Source: G963717155 sp963717155 (GTDB lineage: Bacteria; Actinomycetota; Thermoleophilia; Gaiellales; JALYLC01). From it: a stretch of DNA of 64,000 nucleotides. The stretch lies in assembly GCA_963717155.1 (NCBI GenBank), contig OY970326.1:1488001-1552000 (forward strand), read 5' to 3'. The notes beneath the pieces were generated by a model. It saw only the letters and a list, made by a program, of their open reading frames with translations. It made no database searches and was not told the origin of the DNA. Shown here in pieces: positions 52,169 through 60,635 of the stretch. Both the position numbers and the translations under genes were made by a program. Each line of letters begins with the position of its first letter. The first letter of the stretch is position 1.

Positions 52169-53470
52169 CTAGTCGCCGGGATCGGCGTCGAGCGGGTCGG
52201 GGGTGCGCTCCCAGCATACGGTCACGCCGCAGAGCTGCTCGACGATCGCTGAACGCGGGTCGCCGATCGGCGCCAGGAACATGCCTCCGGGCCGCAGCAG
52301 CGACAACGCGTCCGGCGTCAGCGAGAGCTCGAGCTCGACATCGCCGTTGCGCGCGAGATCGTGCTCGACGAGCGCGACCACCTCGTCCAGCCGATCGGGC
52401 TGCGCTGCGAGCTGTACACCGCCGATCAGGCCCGGGGACGCGAGCAGCCTGCGGACGCCGCGCATGCAGGCGCCGACCGCCTCGGCCGAGGGCTCCGGCG
52501 CGGCGACGATCTCGACGGGGAACGAGGTCGGTGGCAGACCGGCAGCGCGAACGGCATCGAGGTACTGCGCCCGCACCGCATCGTCGTCGGGGTCGAGCAG
52601 GAGCGCCTCGAAGGCGACGAGGTATGCCGGGTGGGAGCAGTGCGATGCCCGGACGAGTCCGTCGTGGAGGTGCATCGTGGCCTGGCCCCGCATGATCGAG
52701 ATCAGGTGGTCGCGCAGCAGCGGCCGCCACGCGGGTGGGAAGGCCGGATCGCGGAACGCGGCGCGGATCGTCGAGACCAGCTCGGTCGCGAACGCGCCGG
52801 CCCGGCGAGACGCGTGCGTGTCGTTCGCGTCGTGCACGCGGTAGAGGACCGCGGGCTCGGGGAGGTAGACGCTCCGCACCCGCAACGAGAGTCGCAGCCA
52901 CATCAGCCAGTCGCCGCAGCGCGCGAGTCGACGCTCGAAGCCGCCGACGGCGCGGAGGGCCGCCGTCTCCGCCATGACCGCGGGCATGGCCACGGTGTTC
53001 CACGGGGCGATCCGGAGGAAGAGGTCGGGCGCGTCGAGGACGACCTCCGCATCGCCGACCTCGTTGCACAACGTGCGCCCGAGGCGCCCGTCGCTGTCGA
53101 TGCTGACGACCGGCGTGAACACGAACTGCGCTCCGCTGCGCTCGCCGGCGGAGAGCCTCGTCGCGATGCTGCCGGGCAGCATCAGATCGTCGGCCGCCCA
53201 GGGAACCAGCCAGCGCGCCGACGTCTCGGCGAGCGCGCGATTCATCGAGTCGAAGAACCTCGACCCGGCCGGGTTCGCATTCACGCTCACCCGGGGATCG
53301 TCGCGGTAGCGCCCCGCGAGCTCGAAGCTGCCGTCGGTCGAGCCGTTGTCGTAGATCCGGAGCTCGAGCGCGACGTCCTCCTGCGCGAGCACGCTCGTGA
53401 TCGACTCGGACAGGTATGCGCCTCCGTCCTTGACCGAGAGCGCGACGCAGACCGTCGCAGCCTCCGTCAC
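52169..53470 (-). CDS. Glycosyltransferase family 2 with extra C-terminal domain
   Basis: 433 residues from a GTG that overlaps the upstream cytidylyltransferase stop. The N-terminal GT-A domain has VCVALSVKDGGAYLSESITS, IYDNGSTDGS and the DXD-type WAADDLMLPGS. A C-terminal ~180 residues (from about 250) are not a typical GT2 extension and resemble an SAM-methyltransferase-like tail (LLRPGGMFLAPIGDP), which I cannot name. It is convergent with the GT4 gene above (nine bases apart). Donor and acceptor unknown. Confidence 0.78.
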   Translation of the reverse strand: MTEAATVCVALSVKDGGAYLSESITSVLAQEDVALELRIYDNGSTDGSFELAGRYRDDPRVSVNANPAGSRFFDSMNRALAETSARWLVPWAADDLMLPGSIATRLSAGERSGAQFVFTPVVSIDSDGRLGRTLCNEVGDAEVVLDAPDLFLRIAPWNTVAMPAVMAETAALRAVGGFERRLARCGDWLMWLRLSLRVRSVYLPEPAVLYRVHDANDTHASRRAGAFATELVSTIRAAFRDPAFPPAWRPLLRDHLISIMRGQATMHLHDGLVRASHCSHPAYLVAFEALLLDPDDDAVRAQYLDAVRAAGLPPTSFPVEIVAAPEPSAEAVGACMRGVRRLLASPGLIGGVQLAAQPDRLDEVVALVEHDLARNGDVELELSLTPDALSLLRPGGMFLAPIGDPRSAIVEQLCGVTVCWERTPDPLDADPGD

Positions 53471-54315
53471 GCAGCTTCCTCGAGCCGCGCGCGCGGGTTG
53501 GCGCGCCGCTCGACGTCCACGGGCTGGTCGACTGCACGATCGTCCCAGACCCTCCACGGCGCGGTCCCGTCCTTCCACAGCGCGCGCAGGAGCTCCACAT
53601 CGCGCACGGTGTCGGCGCACTGCCAGAACCCGCGATGCTCGTAGACCCTCAGCTGCCGGTCGCGCGCCAGGTCCTCGAGCGCCTCGCGCTCGAGCACGCA
53701 GCTCGGATCATCCCCGAGCCGGTCGAGCACCCGGCGGTCGAAGACGAAGAACCCGCCGTTGATCTGCTCGTCGCCGTCGACGGGCTTCTCGGCGAACGTG
53801 TTGACGGTCGAGCCGTCCGCGACGAGCCGGCCGAACCTCGAGGGCGGGGTGACGCCGGTGACGGTGGCGAGATGCCCGTGGGATCGATGGAACGCGATGA
53901 GTGCGGCGATGTCGATGTCGGCGAGGCCATCGCCGTAGGTGCACAGGAAGACGTCATCCTCGCCGATGTACGGTGCGATCCGTTTGACGCGCGCACCGGT
54001 CATCGAGTCGAGCCCGGTATCGACGAGCGTCACGCGCCAGTCCTCGCGATGGCGGCGATGGAGATGGACGTCACCGCTTGCGAGGTCGAGCGAGATGTCC
54101 GAGTTCTGCGCGTGGTAGTGCAGGAAGTAGTCCTTGATCATCGCCCCGCGATAGCCGAGGCAGAGCACGAACTCGCGGACATCCGCCGCGGCGTAGAGCT
54201 TCATGATGTGCCAGAGGATCGGGCGACCGCCGATCTCGACCATCGGCTTCGGGCGGAACTCGGTCTCCTCCCGCATCCGCGTCCCCTGGCCGCCGCAGAG
54301 CAGCACCGCCTTCAT
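53467..54315 (-). CDS. rfbF: Glucose-1-phosphate cytidylyltransferase
   Basis: 282 residues: AVLLCGGQGTRMREETEFRP at the start, VEIGGRPILWHIMKLYA, FVLCLGYRGAMIKDYFLHYH, and the late QINGGFFVFDRRVLD and EHRGFWQCADTVRDVELLRA. These fit RfbF, which makes CDP-glucose, the precursor of 3,6-dideoxyhexoses and related sugars. The ATG at 54315 is chosen; a longer start has no homologous sequence. No CDP-glucose dehydratase gene is visible in the window. It is operonic with the GT2 gene. Confidence 0.88.
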   Translation of the reverse strand: MKAVLLCGGQGTRMREETEFRPKPMVEIGGRPILWHIMKLYAAADVREFVLCLGYRGAMIKDYFLHYHAQNSDISLDLASGDVHLHRRHREDWRVTLVDTGLDSMTGARVKRIAPYIGEDDVFLCTYGDGLADIDIAALIAFHRSHGHLATVTGVTPPSRFGRLVADGSTVNTFAEKPVDGDEQINGGFFVFDRRVLDRLGDDPSCVLEREALEDLARDRQLRVYEHRGFWQCADTVRDVELLRALWKDGTAPWRVWDDRAVDQPVDVERRANPRARLEEAA

Positions 54316-54439
54316 CGTCCCTCCCGTTTCAACGAGCACACGGACGCGTCATCGGCAGTGGGCATACGTTCCTCAAGTGGTACGCATGCGACCGAGCGCG
54401 GCGACCGGATCCGGCCCGATCGCCGCGCCCGGCTCGGTG

Positions 54440-55336
54440 CTACACGCGTCCGCAGGCGATCAGCGCGAGTCCGGGGAGCTCGACGCCGGTCGGGGTCTCG
54501 TACGCGCGGATCGAGCCGCGTAGGCGTTCCCGCAATGCGTACGAGGCCTGCTCGGGGAGATCCGCGAGGATCTTCGAGAGCGGGCCGGCAAGGGCGGAGG
54601 TCGTCTCCCACCACTGCTCGAACGAGCCCGCGGGCAGGGGAGTCGGCTCTTCGCCGACGACGACGTCGCCAATCCCTGCGTCACGGAGCAACTCGGCCAA
54701 CCTGTCCGCGTCGCCGAGCGAGAACGGTCCGGGAACGCCGGGGGGAGGGATCGGCCGACCGGTCTGGGCGCTGACGGCGTCCATCACCACGCCGAGCCAC
54801 GGATTCCGCTCGCGGGGCCCCCAGACAGAGATCGCCACGCGTCCTCCCGGACGCAGGACACGCCGGATCTCGCGAGCCGCCCGGGCCGGGTCGGCCGCGA
54901 ACATGAGTCCCTCACGGCAGAGCACCACGTCGAAGGAGGCGTCGGGCTCCGCGATCTCCTCGAGGTCGAGCACCCGGGTGCGGACGTTTCCGAGCCCACG
55001 GGCCTCCGCGCGCGCCGACGCGATCGACGTCATCTCGGCGACGACGTCGGAGATGACCACCTCGCCGTCCGGCCCGACGTGCCCGGCCGCTGCCAGCCCG
55101 GCACCGCCGGGACCGCACGCGAGCTCGAGCACGCGCTCGCCCGGACGGATGTCCGCGACCTCGAGCAGGCGCCTGGTGACGCCGGCCACGCGGGCGTCGA
55201 CGTAGTCCGCGCGGTCGCCCCAGGCCGTCGCGACCGCAGCCCACCCGGCGTGGACATGCGCGCGCAGGGCGCCGTCGTCCCGCGTCACGGCGGCAGCGCG
55301 CGCGTCCGACTGGTCGAGGATGCTTGCAGGGTTCAT
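54440..55336 (-). CDS. SAM-dependent methyltransferase (UbiE/COQ5-like)
   Basis: 298 residues: ERVLELACGPGGAGLAAAGH (motif I), EVVISDVVAEMTSIASARAE, FDVVLCREGLMFAADPARAA and LRPGGRVAISVWGPRERNPW, the pattern of type 11 methyltransferases. GGAGGTAC precedes the ATG at 55336. It is divergent from a TetR regulator whose likely operator lies in the shared 64-base gap, so it is probably the regulated target. The substrate is unknown. Confidence 0.83.
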   Translation of the reverse strand: MNPASILDQSDARAAAVTRDDGALRAHVHAGWAAVATAWGDRADYVDARVAGVTRRLLEVADIRPGERVLELACGPGGAGLAAAGHVGPDGEVVISDVVAEMTSIASARAEARGLGNVRTRVLDLEEIAEPDASFDVVLCREGLMFAADPARAAREIRRVLRPGGRVAISVWGPRERNPWLGVVMDAVSAQTGRPIPPPGVPGPFSLGDADRLAELLRDAGIGDVVVGEEPTPLPAGSFEQWWETTSALAGPLSKILADLPEQASYALRERLRGSIRAYETPTGVELPGLALIACGRV

Positions 55337-55362
55337 GGTCGTACCTCCAGGTAATTTCACTA

Positions 55363-55383
55363 CACTTCAAATGTAATGAAGTG
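55363..55383. promoter_or_regulatory. Candidate TetR operator between methyltransferase and tetR
   Basis: CACTTCA-AATGTAA-TGAAGTG, 7-bp perfect arms with a 7-base AT-rich centre, midway between the two divergent starts. It is the only AT-rich palindrome there and has typical TetR-operator geometry. Confidence 0.6.
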
Positions 55384-55400
55384 TCGGGTAGGATAACCAA

Positions 55401-56057
55401 ATGAGCGAACCTGTCAAGCCCACGCGCCGCTACGAGTCTCCGCGCCGGCGACAGCAGGCCGCCGATACCCGTCGGGACATCCTCGAAGCAGCGCAACGAC
55501 TGTTCGAGGAGCAGGGCTACGCCGCGACCACGATGGCGGCGATCGCAGCCGAGGCGGGCGTGTCGCTGAAGACGGTCTACCTCGCCGTCGAGACGAAGAG
55601 CAACCTGCTGCGCGCGCTCTGGCACCTGCTCCTGCGCGGCGACGAGGACGACGTTCCCATCTCCGAGCGGCAGCGATACCGGGATGACCTCGCGGAGCCC
55701 GATCCGGAGCGCCAGCTGCGCCGGAACGCGCGGAATGCGCGCATCGTCAAGCAGCGCGCGGGTGCGCTGATGGGCGTGATCCGCAACGCGGCGCCGACCG
55801 ATCCCGAGCTCGGAGCGCTCTGGAGCCGCATCCAGTCGGACTTCTACGACAACCAGCGTCCGTTCGTCGAGTCGCTACAGGCGAAGAACGCCTTGCGATC
55901 GGGCCTCGACGTCGCCCGGGGGACGGACATCCTGTGGACGCTCAACCATCCGGACGTCTGGCTCCTGCTCGTCGGCGAGCGGGGTTGGACGCCCGAGGAG
56001 TGGGAGCAGTGGTTCGGCGACACGATCTGCGAGCAGCTCCTCGCCGTCAGGGATTGA
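55401..56057 (+). CDS. TetR-family transcriptional regulator
   Basis: 218 residues. The N-terminal HTH reads DTRRDILEAAQRLFEEQGYA then TTMAAIAAEAGVSLKTVYLA, followed by a ligand domain with WSRIQSDFYDNQRPFVESLQ. It probably represses the divergent methyltransferase and itself through the palindrome at 55363-55383. The last 11 bases overlap the convergent dehydrogenase gene. Confidence 0.88.
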   Translation: MSEPVKPTRRYESPRRRQQAADTRRDILEAAQRLFEEQGYAATTMAAIAAEAGVSLKTVYLAVETKSNLLRALWHLLLRGDEDDVPISERQRYRDDLAEPDPERQLRRNARNARIVKQRAGALMGVIRNAAPTDPELGALWSRIQSDFYDNQRPFVESLQAKNALRSGLDVARGTDILWTLNHPDVWLLLVGERGWTPEEWEQWFGDTICEQLLAVRD

Positions 56058-57006
56058 CGACGTTGATCGGCGCGCCTGCCGCGTATGCGTTGATCTGGTC
56101 GAAGATCTCGGAGAACTGAAGCTCCCACTCCTCGCGCGACACGTAGCCGATGTGGGGCGTGCAGACGACGTTGTCGAGGCGGAGCAGGGGATCGCTCGGA
56201 TCTCGCAGCGGCTCCTGCTCGTAGACGTCGACGGCTGCCATGCCCGGCCGCCCCTCGCGCAGGGCAGCCACGAGCGCTCCCGGCTCGATCAGACCCGCGC
56301 GGCTCGTGTTGACCAGGAGCGCCGTCGGCTTCATGCGCGCCAGGTCGGCGGCCCCGACGATGCCGCGGGTGGCGTCCAGCAGTCGCAGGTGCAGCGAGAC
56401 GATGTCGGCCGTCTCGAAGAACGCCTCCTTCGTCGGAGCGACGTCGCACCCGTCGGCGCGCGCCCGGGCGCGGGACTCCTCGCTCGCCCACACGAGGATC
56501 TGCATGCCGAACGCCCGCCCGTACTCGGCGACGACCCTGCCGATCCGGCCGTAGCCGAAGATTCCGAGCGTCTTACCGCGAAGCGTGTGCCCGATCCCGG
56601 TCTGCCACTCCCCGGCTCTCAGGGCCGCAACCTGCTGGGGAATCTGCCGCATCGCGGCGAGCACGAGGCCCCAGGTCAGCTCGGCCGTCGCGAACGAGGG
56701 CGTGCCGGAATGCAGGTTCGACGAGACGACGATGCCGAGCCGGGTGCAGGTGTCGATGTCGATGTGCGGATAGGCGCTGCGCTGGCTGATCAGCCGGAGC
56801 GCCGGCAGCCGCTCGAGGAGCGGTGTCCGGATCGCGGTGCGCTCGCGGATGAGCACGAGGGCCTCGCAGTCGCGCAGCCTGTCTGCCAGGGCGTCCACGT
56901 CCTGGACGTGGTCGTTCCAGATCGTGACCTCATGGCCGTCGAGCTTCGAGAAGCACGCGAGGGTGCGCAACGTGTCGACGTAGTCGTCGAGGATCGAGAC
57001 CTTCAT
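56047..57006 (-). CDS. D-isomer-specific 2-hydroxyacid dehydrogenase
   Basis: 319 residues. Dinucleotide fold GKTLGIFGYGRIGRVVAEYG, catalytic Arg in LVNTSRAGLIEPGAL, catalytic Glu near VDVYEQEPL, and His in VVCTPHIGYVSREEWE. The fold of SerA/D-lactate dehydrogenase relatives, NAD(P)-dependent. No ACT domain, so not a typical phosphoglycerate dehydrogenase. Substrate unknown. It is convergent with tetR. Confidence 0.86.
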   Translation of the reverse strand: MKVSILDDYVDTLRTLACFSKLDGHEVTIWNDHVQDVDALADRLRDCEALVLIRERTAIRTPLLERLPALRLISQRSAYPHIDIDTCTRLGIVVSSNLHSGTPSFATAELTWGLVLAAMRQIPQQVAALRAGEWQTGIGHTLRGKTLGIFGYGRIGRVVAEYGRAFGMQILVWASEESRARARADGCDVAPTKEAFFETADIVSLHLRLLDATRGIVGAADLARMKPTALLVNTSRAGLIEPGALVAALREGRPGMAAVDVYEQEPLRDPSDPLLRLDNVVCTPHIGYVSREEWELQFSEIFDQINAYAAGAPINVVNP

Positions 57007-57301
57007 GGCCGGAAGTCGAGCACGCCGGACCGCTCGCCGCGCCGGCGACGTACATGCCTCGATGCTTGCCGTGCCTGTGACCGTCGTGCAGCCCGCACAC
57101 GTCGCTGCGCTCCCGCGCGGCTGGTACTCGTGGAACGACGCGCCCGACCTGCTGACTGCGCGCGGAGCACAGTCCGGGACGCTCGTCGCGAACTTCCGCA
57201 TCAGGCGCGACGATCCGCTCGGCTGGTCGCACCAGCTCAGGCGGGGTCGGATCGTGATCTCGGTCGTGTTGCGGCGATCGTGCCGCGGCCCCGCGCCTCG
57301 G
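57007..57301. other. Stretch without a confident gene
   Basis: On the plus strand the reading LPRGWYSWNDAPDLLTARGA then TLVANFRIRRDDPLGWSHQL looks protein-like but has no convincing start, runs into low-complexity sequence near 57290 and was not recognised. It may be a decayed gene fragment. No terminator or repeat was seen. Confidence 0.3.
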
Positions 57302-57538
57302 TCAGAGCCGCGTCTGCACCTGCCGCTCGGGCTCGCACATGCTGAGCACGCTCGCCAGGAGGGCTCGCCGCTCGCGGAGGATCGCTTCGAGGGCGGGGTC
57401 GGCCGCGGCTACGACGTCGACCTTCGAGTCGACTACGGTGAGGCACAACCCTCGCGAGCGGCTCGCCATGAGGTGCAGGCGGTGCTCGACGAGCTCAGAT
57501 TCCCGCGCTGGCCCCACCAGTGCTAGCGACCAGATCAC
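57302..57538 (-). CDS. Small hypothetical protein coupled to a glycosyltransferase
   Basis: 78 residues starting at a GTG that overlaps the stop of the large glycosyltransferase (GTGA at 57535-57538). That coupling style is used by most real genes in this window. Helical middle (ADPALEAILRERRALLASVL). No family recognised. Confidence 0.45.
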   Translation of the reverse strand: MIWSLALVGPARESELVEHRLHLMASRSRGLCLTVVDSKVDVVAAADPALEAILRERRALLASVLSMCEPERQVQTRL

Positions 57539-60255
57539 GCGGCGCGCCTGACGGGCTCGAGGAACTCGAGCACGTCGGAGAGCTCGCGATCGCAGCGGAC
57601 GGGGCCGCAGACCTCGTCGATCAGCGCTCGCCCGCCGTCGGAGAGTCGCTGCCAGAGCAGGTCGTCCGTGGCGAGGCGCGCGATGGCAGATGCGATCGCC
57701 GGAGCGTCGTCGGCAACGAGCATGCCCGCGCCGTGGTCCGCGAACCCTTCGGCCGCGACGCTCGTGCCCACGACGGGGACTCCGGCCGCCAGCGACTCTC
57801 CGACCTTGCCCTTGAGCCCTGCGCCGAACCGCAGCGGCGCGACCGAGAGTCGCCGGCGCGCCAGCTCGTCCTCGACCACGGGTAGGAATCCGAGCACCTC
57901 GGCCCCTCGCTCGCGCGCGAAGGCGGCGAGCTCGTCGGGCATGCCGTAGCCGGCGACCGCGACCGCGGCGTCAGAGCCGAGCCCGCGGAGCTGCGGCAGC
58001 ACCTCGTCGCAGAGGAAGCGCACGGCATCGACGTTGGGCGCGTGACCGTACGACCCGACGAACAGCGCGCCGCTGCGGTCGCGCGGCGACTGCTGCTGAG
58101 CGAGCGCGTGGTGCACGGTCGGAAGGAGGCCGACGGGCGTGCCAGGGAGCAGCTCGCAGATGGCCTCCTGCTCGTCCTCGGAGACGGCGAGCACGACGTC
58201 GGCGGCCCCGTACACGGCGAGCTCGCGAACGCGGACGGCGTCGGCCTCCGCGCGCTTGCCGGGGTCGCCGAGCAGCTCGGCCTCGCGCGCCATCCGGCGG
58301 AAGTGCAGGTCGACGGTGTCGACGACGACACGGGTGCGCGGCGATCCCGCGCGGAGCACCGGCACGAGTCGCTCGGCGATGTCCCAGAAGCTCACGATCG
58401 CGCCCGGGAACTGTCGTGCGGCGAGATCGGCGAAGCGCGCGCCGCGGTCCGCACAGTGCGCCTCGATCCCGTCCCGTGCGAGCAGCGCGAGCGTCTCGTC
58501 GTCGCCCGACGAGCCGAGGGCGAACAGCACGGGCTGGCGGCCGAGCCGGACGAGCGACTGCAGCAGCTCGAACGCGCGCGCGTGGCCCGCGGAGCGCGAA
58601 GGCGTCGGAACGTCCGGGTAGCACACGAGCACCTCGGGCGGCACCCGGCCCGGCGCCCCGATACGCTTGCGCAGCCTGCCTCCTGCGTGCTCTGGCCGCA
58701 GCGAGATGGTCGCCGGTCCGATCGCGACCGACTCGGCGCCGCGCAGGCAGGCGACACCCACGATCTGGCCGAGCGCTCCGGCTCCGTCGATGCGCGACTC
58801 GAGCGGAGCGGCCGCCTCGACGATCGCGGCGAGGGCTGCATCGGCGTCACGTCGACCGGGTAGCGCGAATCGCGAGAGCCGGGCGGCGGCGATCCCTGCG
58901 GTCGCGTCGACCTGGTTCGCGTCCGCCTGCCCGAGGGCGTCCCGCATGCGGATGTCCTCGACGCCGCAGCGGTAGGCGCGCAGCAGCACGTAGTCATCCT
59001 GCAGGCGCGCGCGCGGCGCGCGATGGCCCACTGCTGCGCCGGGCTCGAAGCGGAGACGACCGAGCGCGCGCGCGAGCACCCGCCAGCCGAAGTGCACCTC
59101 CTCGCCGCCGAGGCTTCCCTGCTCGCCGGCGCCGAACCGCACGTCGAAGCCGCCGAGCTCGTCGATCAGACCCCTCCTGACCGACCAGTTGCCGCCCCAG
59201 GGGCCATCCTCGGGGCGGGCGCTGTCGTGCGCCGCGTCCCCGCGATCGAGGATGCCGAAGTACGGCGCGGCCATGACCGGCGGGAAGCCCGCCGGGCGAC
59301 CGTCGGGCCAGAGCCCGTAGATCGGGCCTCCGGCGATCACGACGCCGGGATCGCGGAACGCGAGCCGCAGGTGCTCGAGCCAGCCGGGACCGGGACGCGC
59401 ATCGTCGTCGAGAAAGCACAACACGTCGCCGCGTGCCTCGACCGCTCCGGCGTTGCGGGCGCGCGAGAGCCCGGCCACCGGCTCGTGCACGATGCGCACG
59501 CGGTCTCCGTACGCCGCGGCAAGGTCCGCAATGAGGGCCGGGGTGGAGTCGGTCGAGCCGTTGTCGACGACGATGAGCTCGCTGTCGTTGCCCGCGAGGT
59601 CGAGGGCGACGCACGCGGCGATGCACTCGGCGATCTCGTCCGCGCGGTTCCGCGTACAGACCACGATCGAGAGCGCCGGCCCCGCCGAGTAGCGACCGAG
59701 CACCGCGTTCGACACGACCTCGAGCGGCCCGAGCGAGCGAGCATGCGCGGCGAGCTGCACCTCGGGATGGCCTGCGATCGCATCCCACGCGGGCAGGGAG
59801 GCGAAGAACTGCGGTCGCGCTGCGAGACAGTCGAGCGCGACGCCGTCGGGGTCGCCGCCGGGCTCGACCCGCGGCCAGAGCGCGCCGTCGGGCGTGGTGA
59901 GGTATCCGTGAGCGGTCGAGCTCGCCGATGCGATCGCGGGCGCGGCGAGCACCGCCCCTCGGCGCACGGCGTCGACGAGTAGCCGGATGGCCTCGACCGT
60001 CGGCTGGGCGAGCTGATCGAGCACGACGAGCACGTCGCCGTGGGCGTGCTCGGCCGCGAGCTGCCACGCGGCGCGCCTGCCGACTGCCGTCGTCGTGAGC
60101 ATGCGGGCCACGGGCAGTGTCACATCGGATGGCTCGGCCAGGGGCCCGTCGGTCGCGACCAGGAGCTCGATGCCGGCGCCGGGCGCGTCGCCGAGGGCGA
60201 CGAGCTGCTCGCGCACGCGCGGCGCCGGGCCCCAGACGAGCGTCGAGATGGTCAT
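57535..60255 (-). CDS. Large bifunctional glycosyltransferase (GT2 + GT4)
   Basis: About 906 residues. The first ~190 residues form a degenerate GT-A-like domain. Next comes a clear GT2 domain (LSIVVCTRNRADEIAECIAA; VDNGSTDSTPALIA; CFLDDDARPGPGWLEH). The C-terminal third is a GT4-like GT-B domain (PEVLVCYPDVPTPSRSAGHA; GALFVGSYGHAPNVDAVRFL; VAPLRFGAGLKGKVGESLAA). Two transferases in one chain suggest successive sugar additions in a surface or flagellin glycan. The ATG at 60255 is preferred over one at 60333. It is divergent from the next, even larger glycosyltransferase. Confidence 0.83.
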   Translation of the reverse strand: MTISTLVWGPAPRVREQLVALGDAPGAGIELLVATDGPLAEPSDVTLPVARMLTTTAVGRRAAWQLAAEHAHGDVLVVLDQLAQPTVEAIRLLVDAVRRGAVLAAPAIASASSTAHGYLTTPDGALWPRVEPGGDPDGVALDCLAARPQFFASLPAWDAIAGHPEVQLAAHARSLGPLEVVSNAVLGRYSAGPALSIVVCTRNRADEIAECIAACVALDLAGNDSELIVVDNGSTDSTPALIADLAAAYGDRVRIVHEPVAGLSRARNAGAVEARGDVLCFLDDDARPGPGWLEHLRLAFRDPGVVIAGGPIYGLWPDGRPAGFPPVMAAPYFGILDRGDAAHDSARPEDGPWGGNWSVRRGLIDELGGFDVRFGAGEQGSLGGEEVHFGWRVLARALGRLRFEPGAAVGHRAPRARLQDDYVLLRAYRCGVEDIRMRDALGQADANQVDATAGIAAARLSRFALPGRRDADAALAAIVEAAAPLESRIDGAGALGQIVGVACLRGAESVAIGPATISLRPEHAGGRLRKRIGAPGRVPPEVLVCYPDVPTPSRSAGHARAFELLQSLVRLGRQPVLFALGSSGDDETLALLARDGIEAHCADRGARFADLAARQFPGAIVSFWDIAERLVPVLRAGSPRTRVVVDTVDLHFRRMAREAELLGDPGKRAEADAVRVRELAVYGAADVVLAVSEDEQEAICELLPGTPVGLLPTVHHALAQQQSPRDRSGALFVGSYGHAPNVDAVRFLCDEVLPQLRGLGSDAAVAVAGYGMPDELAAFARERGAEVLGFLPVVEDELARRRLSVAPLRFGAGLKGKVGESLAAGVPVVGTSVAAEGFADHGAGMLVADDAPAIASAIARLATDDLLWQRLSDGGRALIDEVCGPVRCDRELSDVLEFLEPVRRAA

Positions 60256-60635
60256 CACGCGACCATCGGGCGTGGGGGGTGAGAGCTTTAGAAGCGCTAC
60301 CAAGATGATGCTGGGTGTCTGGCGCGCGTGCATCGTCCTGCGGTCTGGGGTCTGTGCTCGTTCCTCGCGTCGACCCCAGCCCTCCGGCGACCCGGATCCC
60401 GCTCATGTCCGTCGGTGGTCCGGTGTGCGCTCGATGAGCGGGCTCCGGGGCTTCGCAGGTGAGTCGGCCGCCTCTTGAACAGGCTGCTCCGCGCCTGCCC
60501 TGCGAGGCAGCCGGCACCCCTGCTCGCTCCACACACGCCAACAAGCACCCTGATCTTGATAGAGCTTCTGTAGGACTCGACCGGCGTACGGGCACCATTC
60601 TCAAGCGCTAGCAGCACATTGCCGATGCAGGGCGC
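60256..60635. other. 380-base divergent intergenic region with three inverted repeats
   Basis: Lies between two divergent glycosyltransferase genes. Three successive inverted repeats: CTGGGGTC/GACCCCAG (60345-60352, 60372-60379), CCCGCTCAT/ATGAGCGGG (60398-60406, 60434-60442, extendable by GGA/TCC past one mismatch) and GGCTGC/GCAGCC (60482-60487, 60507-60512). AAGCGCTA occurs near both ends (about 60291 and 60603). No coding potential is convincing. It may hold promoters plus a structured leader or small RNA. Confidence 0.5.

Noticed and set aside
55464..55480. GCCGATACC inside the tetR gene as a sixth flagellar promoter
   Set aside because: No CTCRNG element lies 15 bases upstream and it is inside coding sequence with no following gene start.
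58650..58665. CCCGATAC in the large glycosyltransferase as a promoter
   Set aside because: Inside a coding region on the opposite strand, with no matching -35 half.
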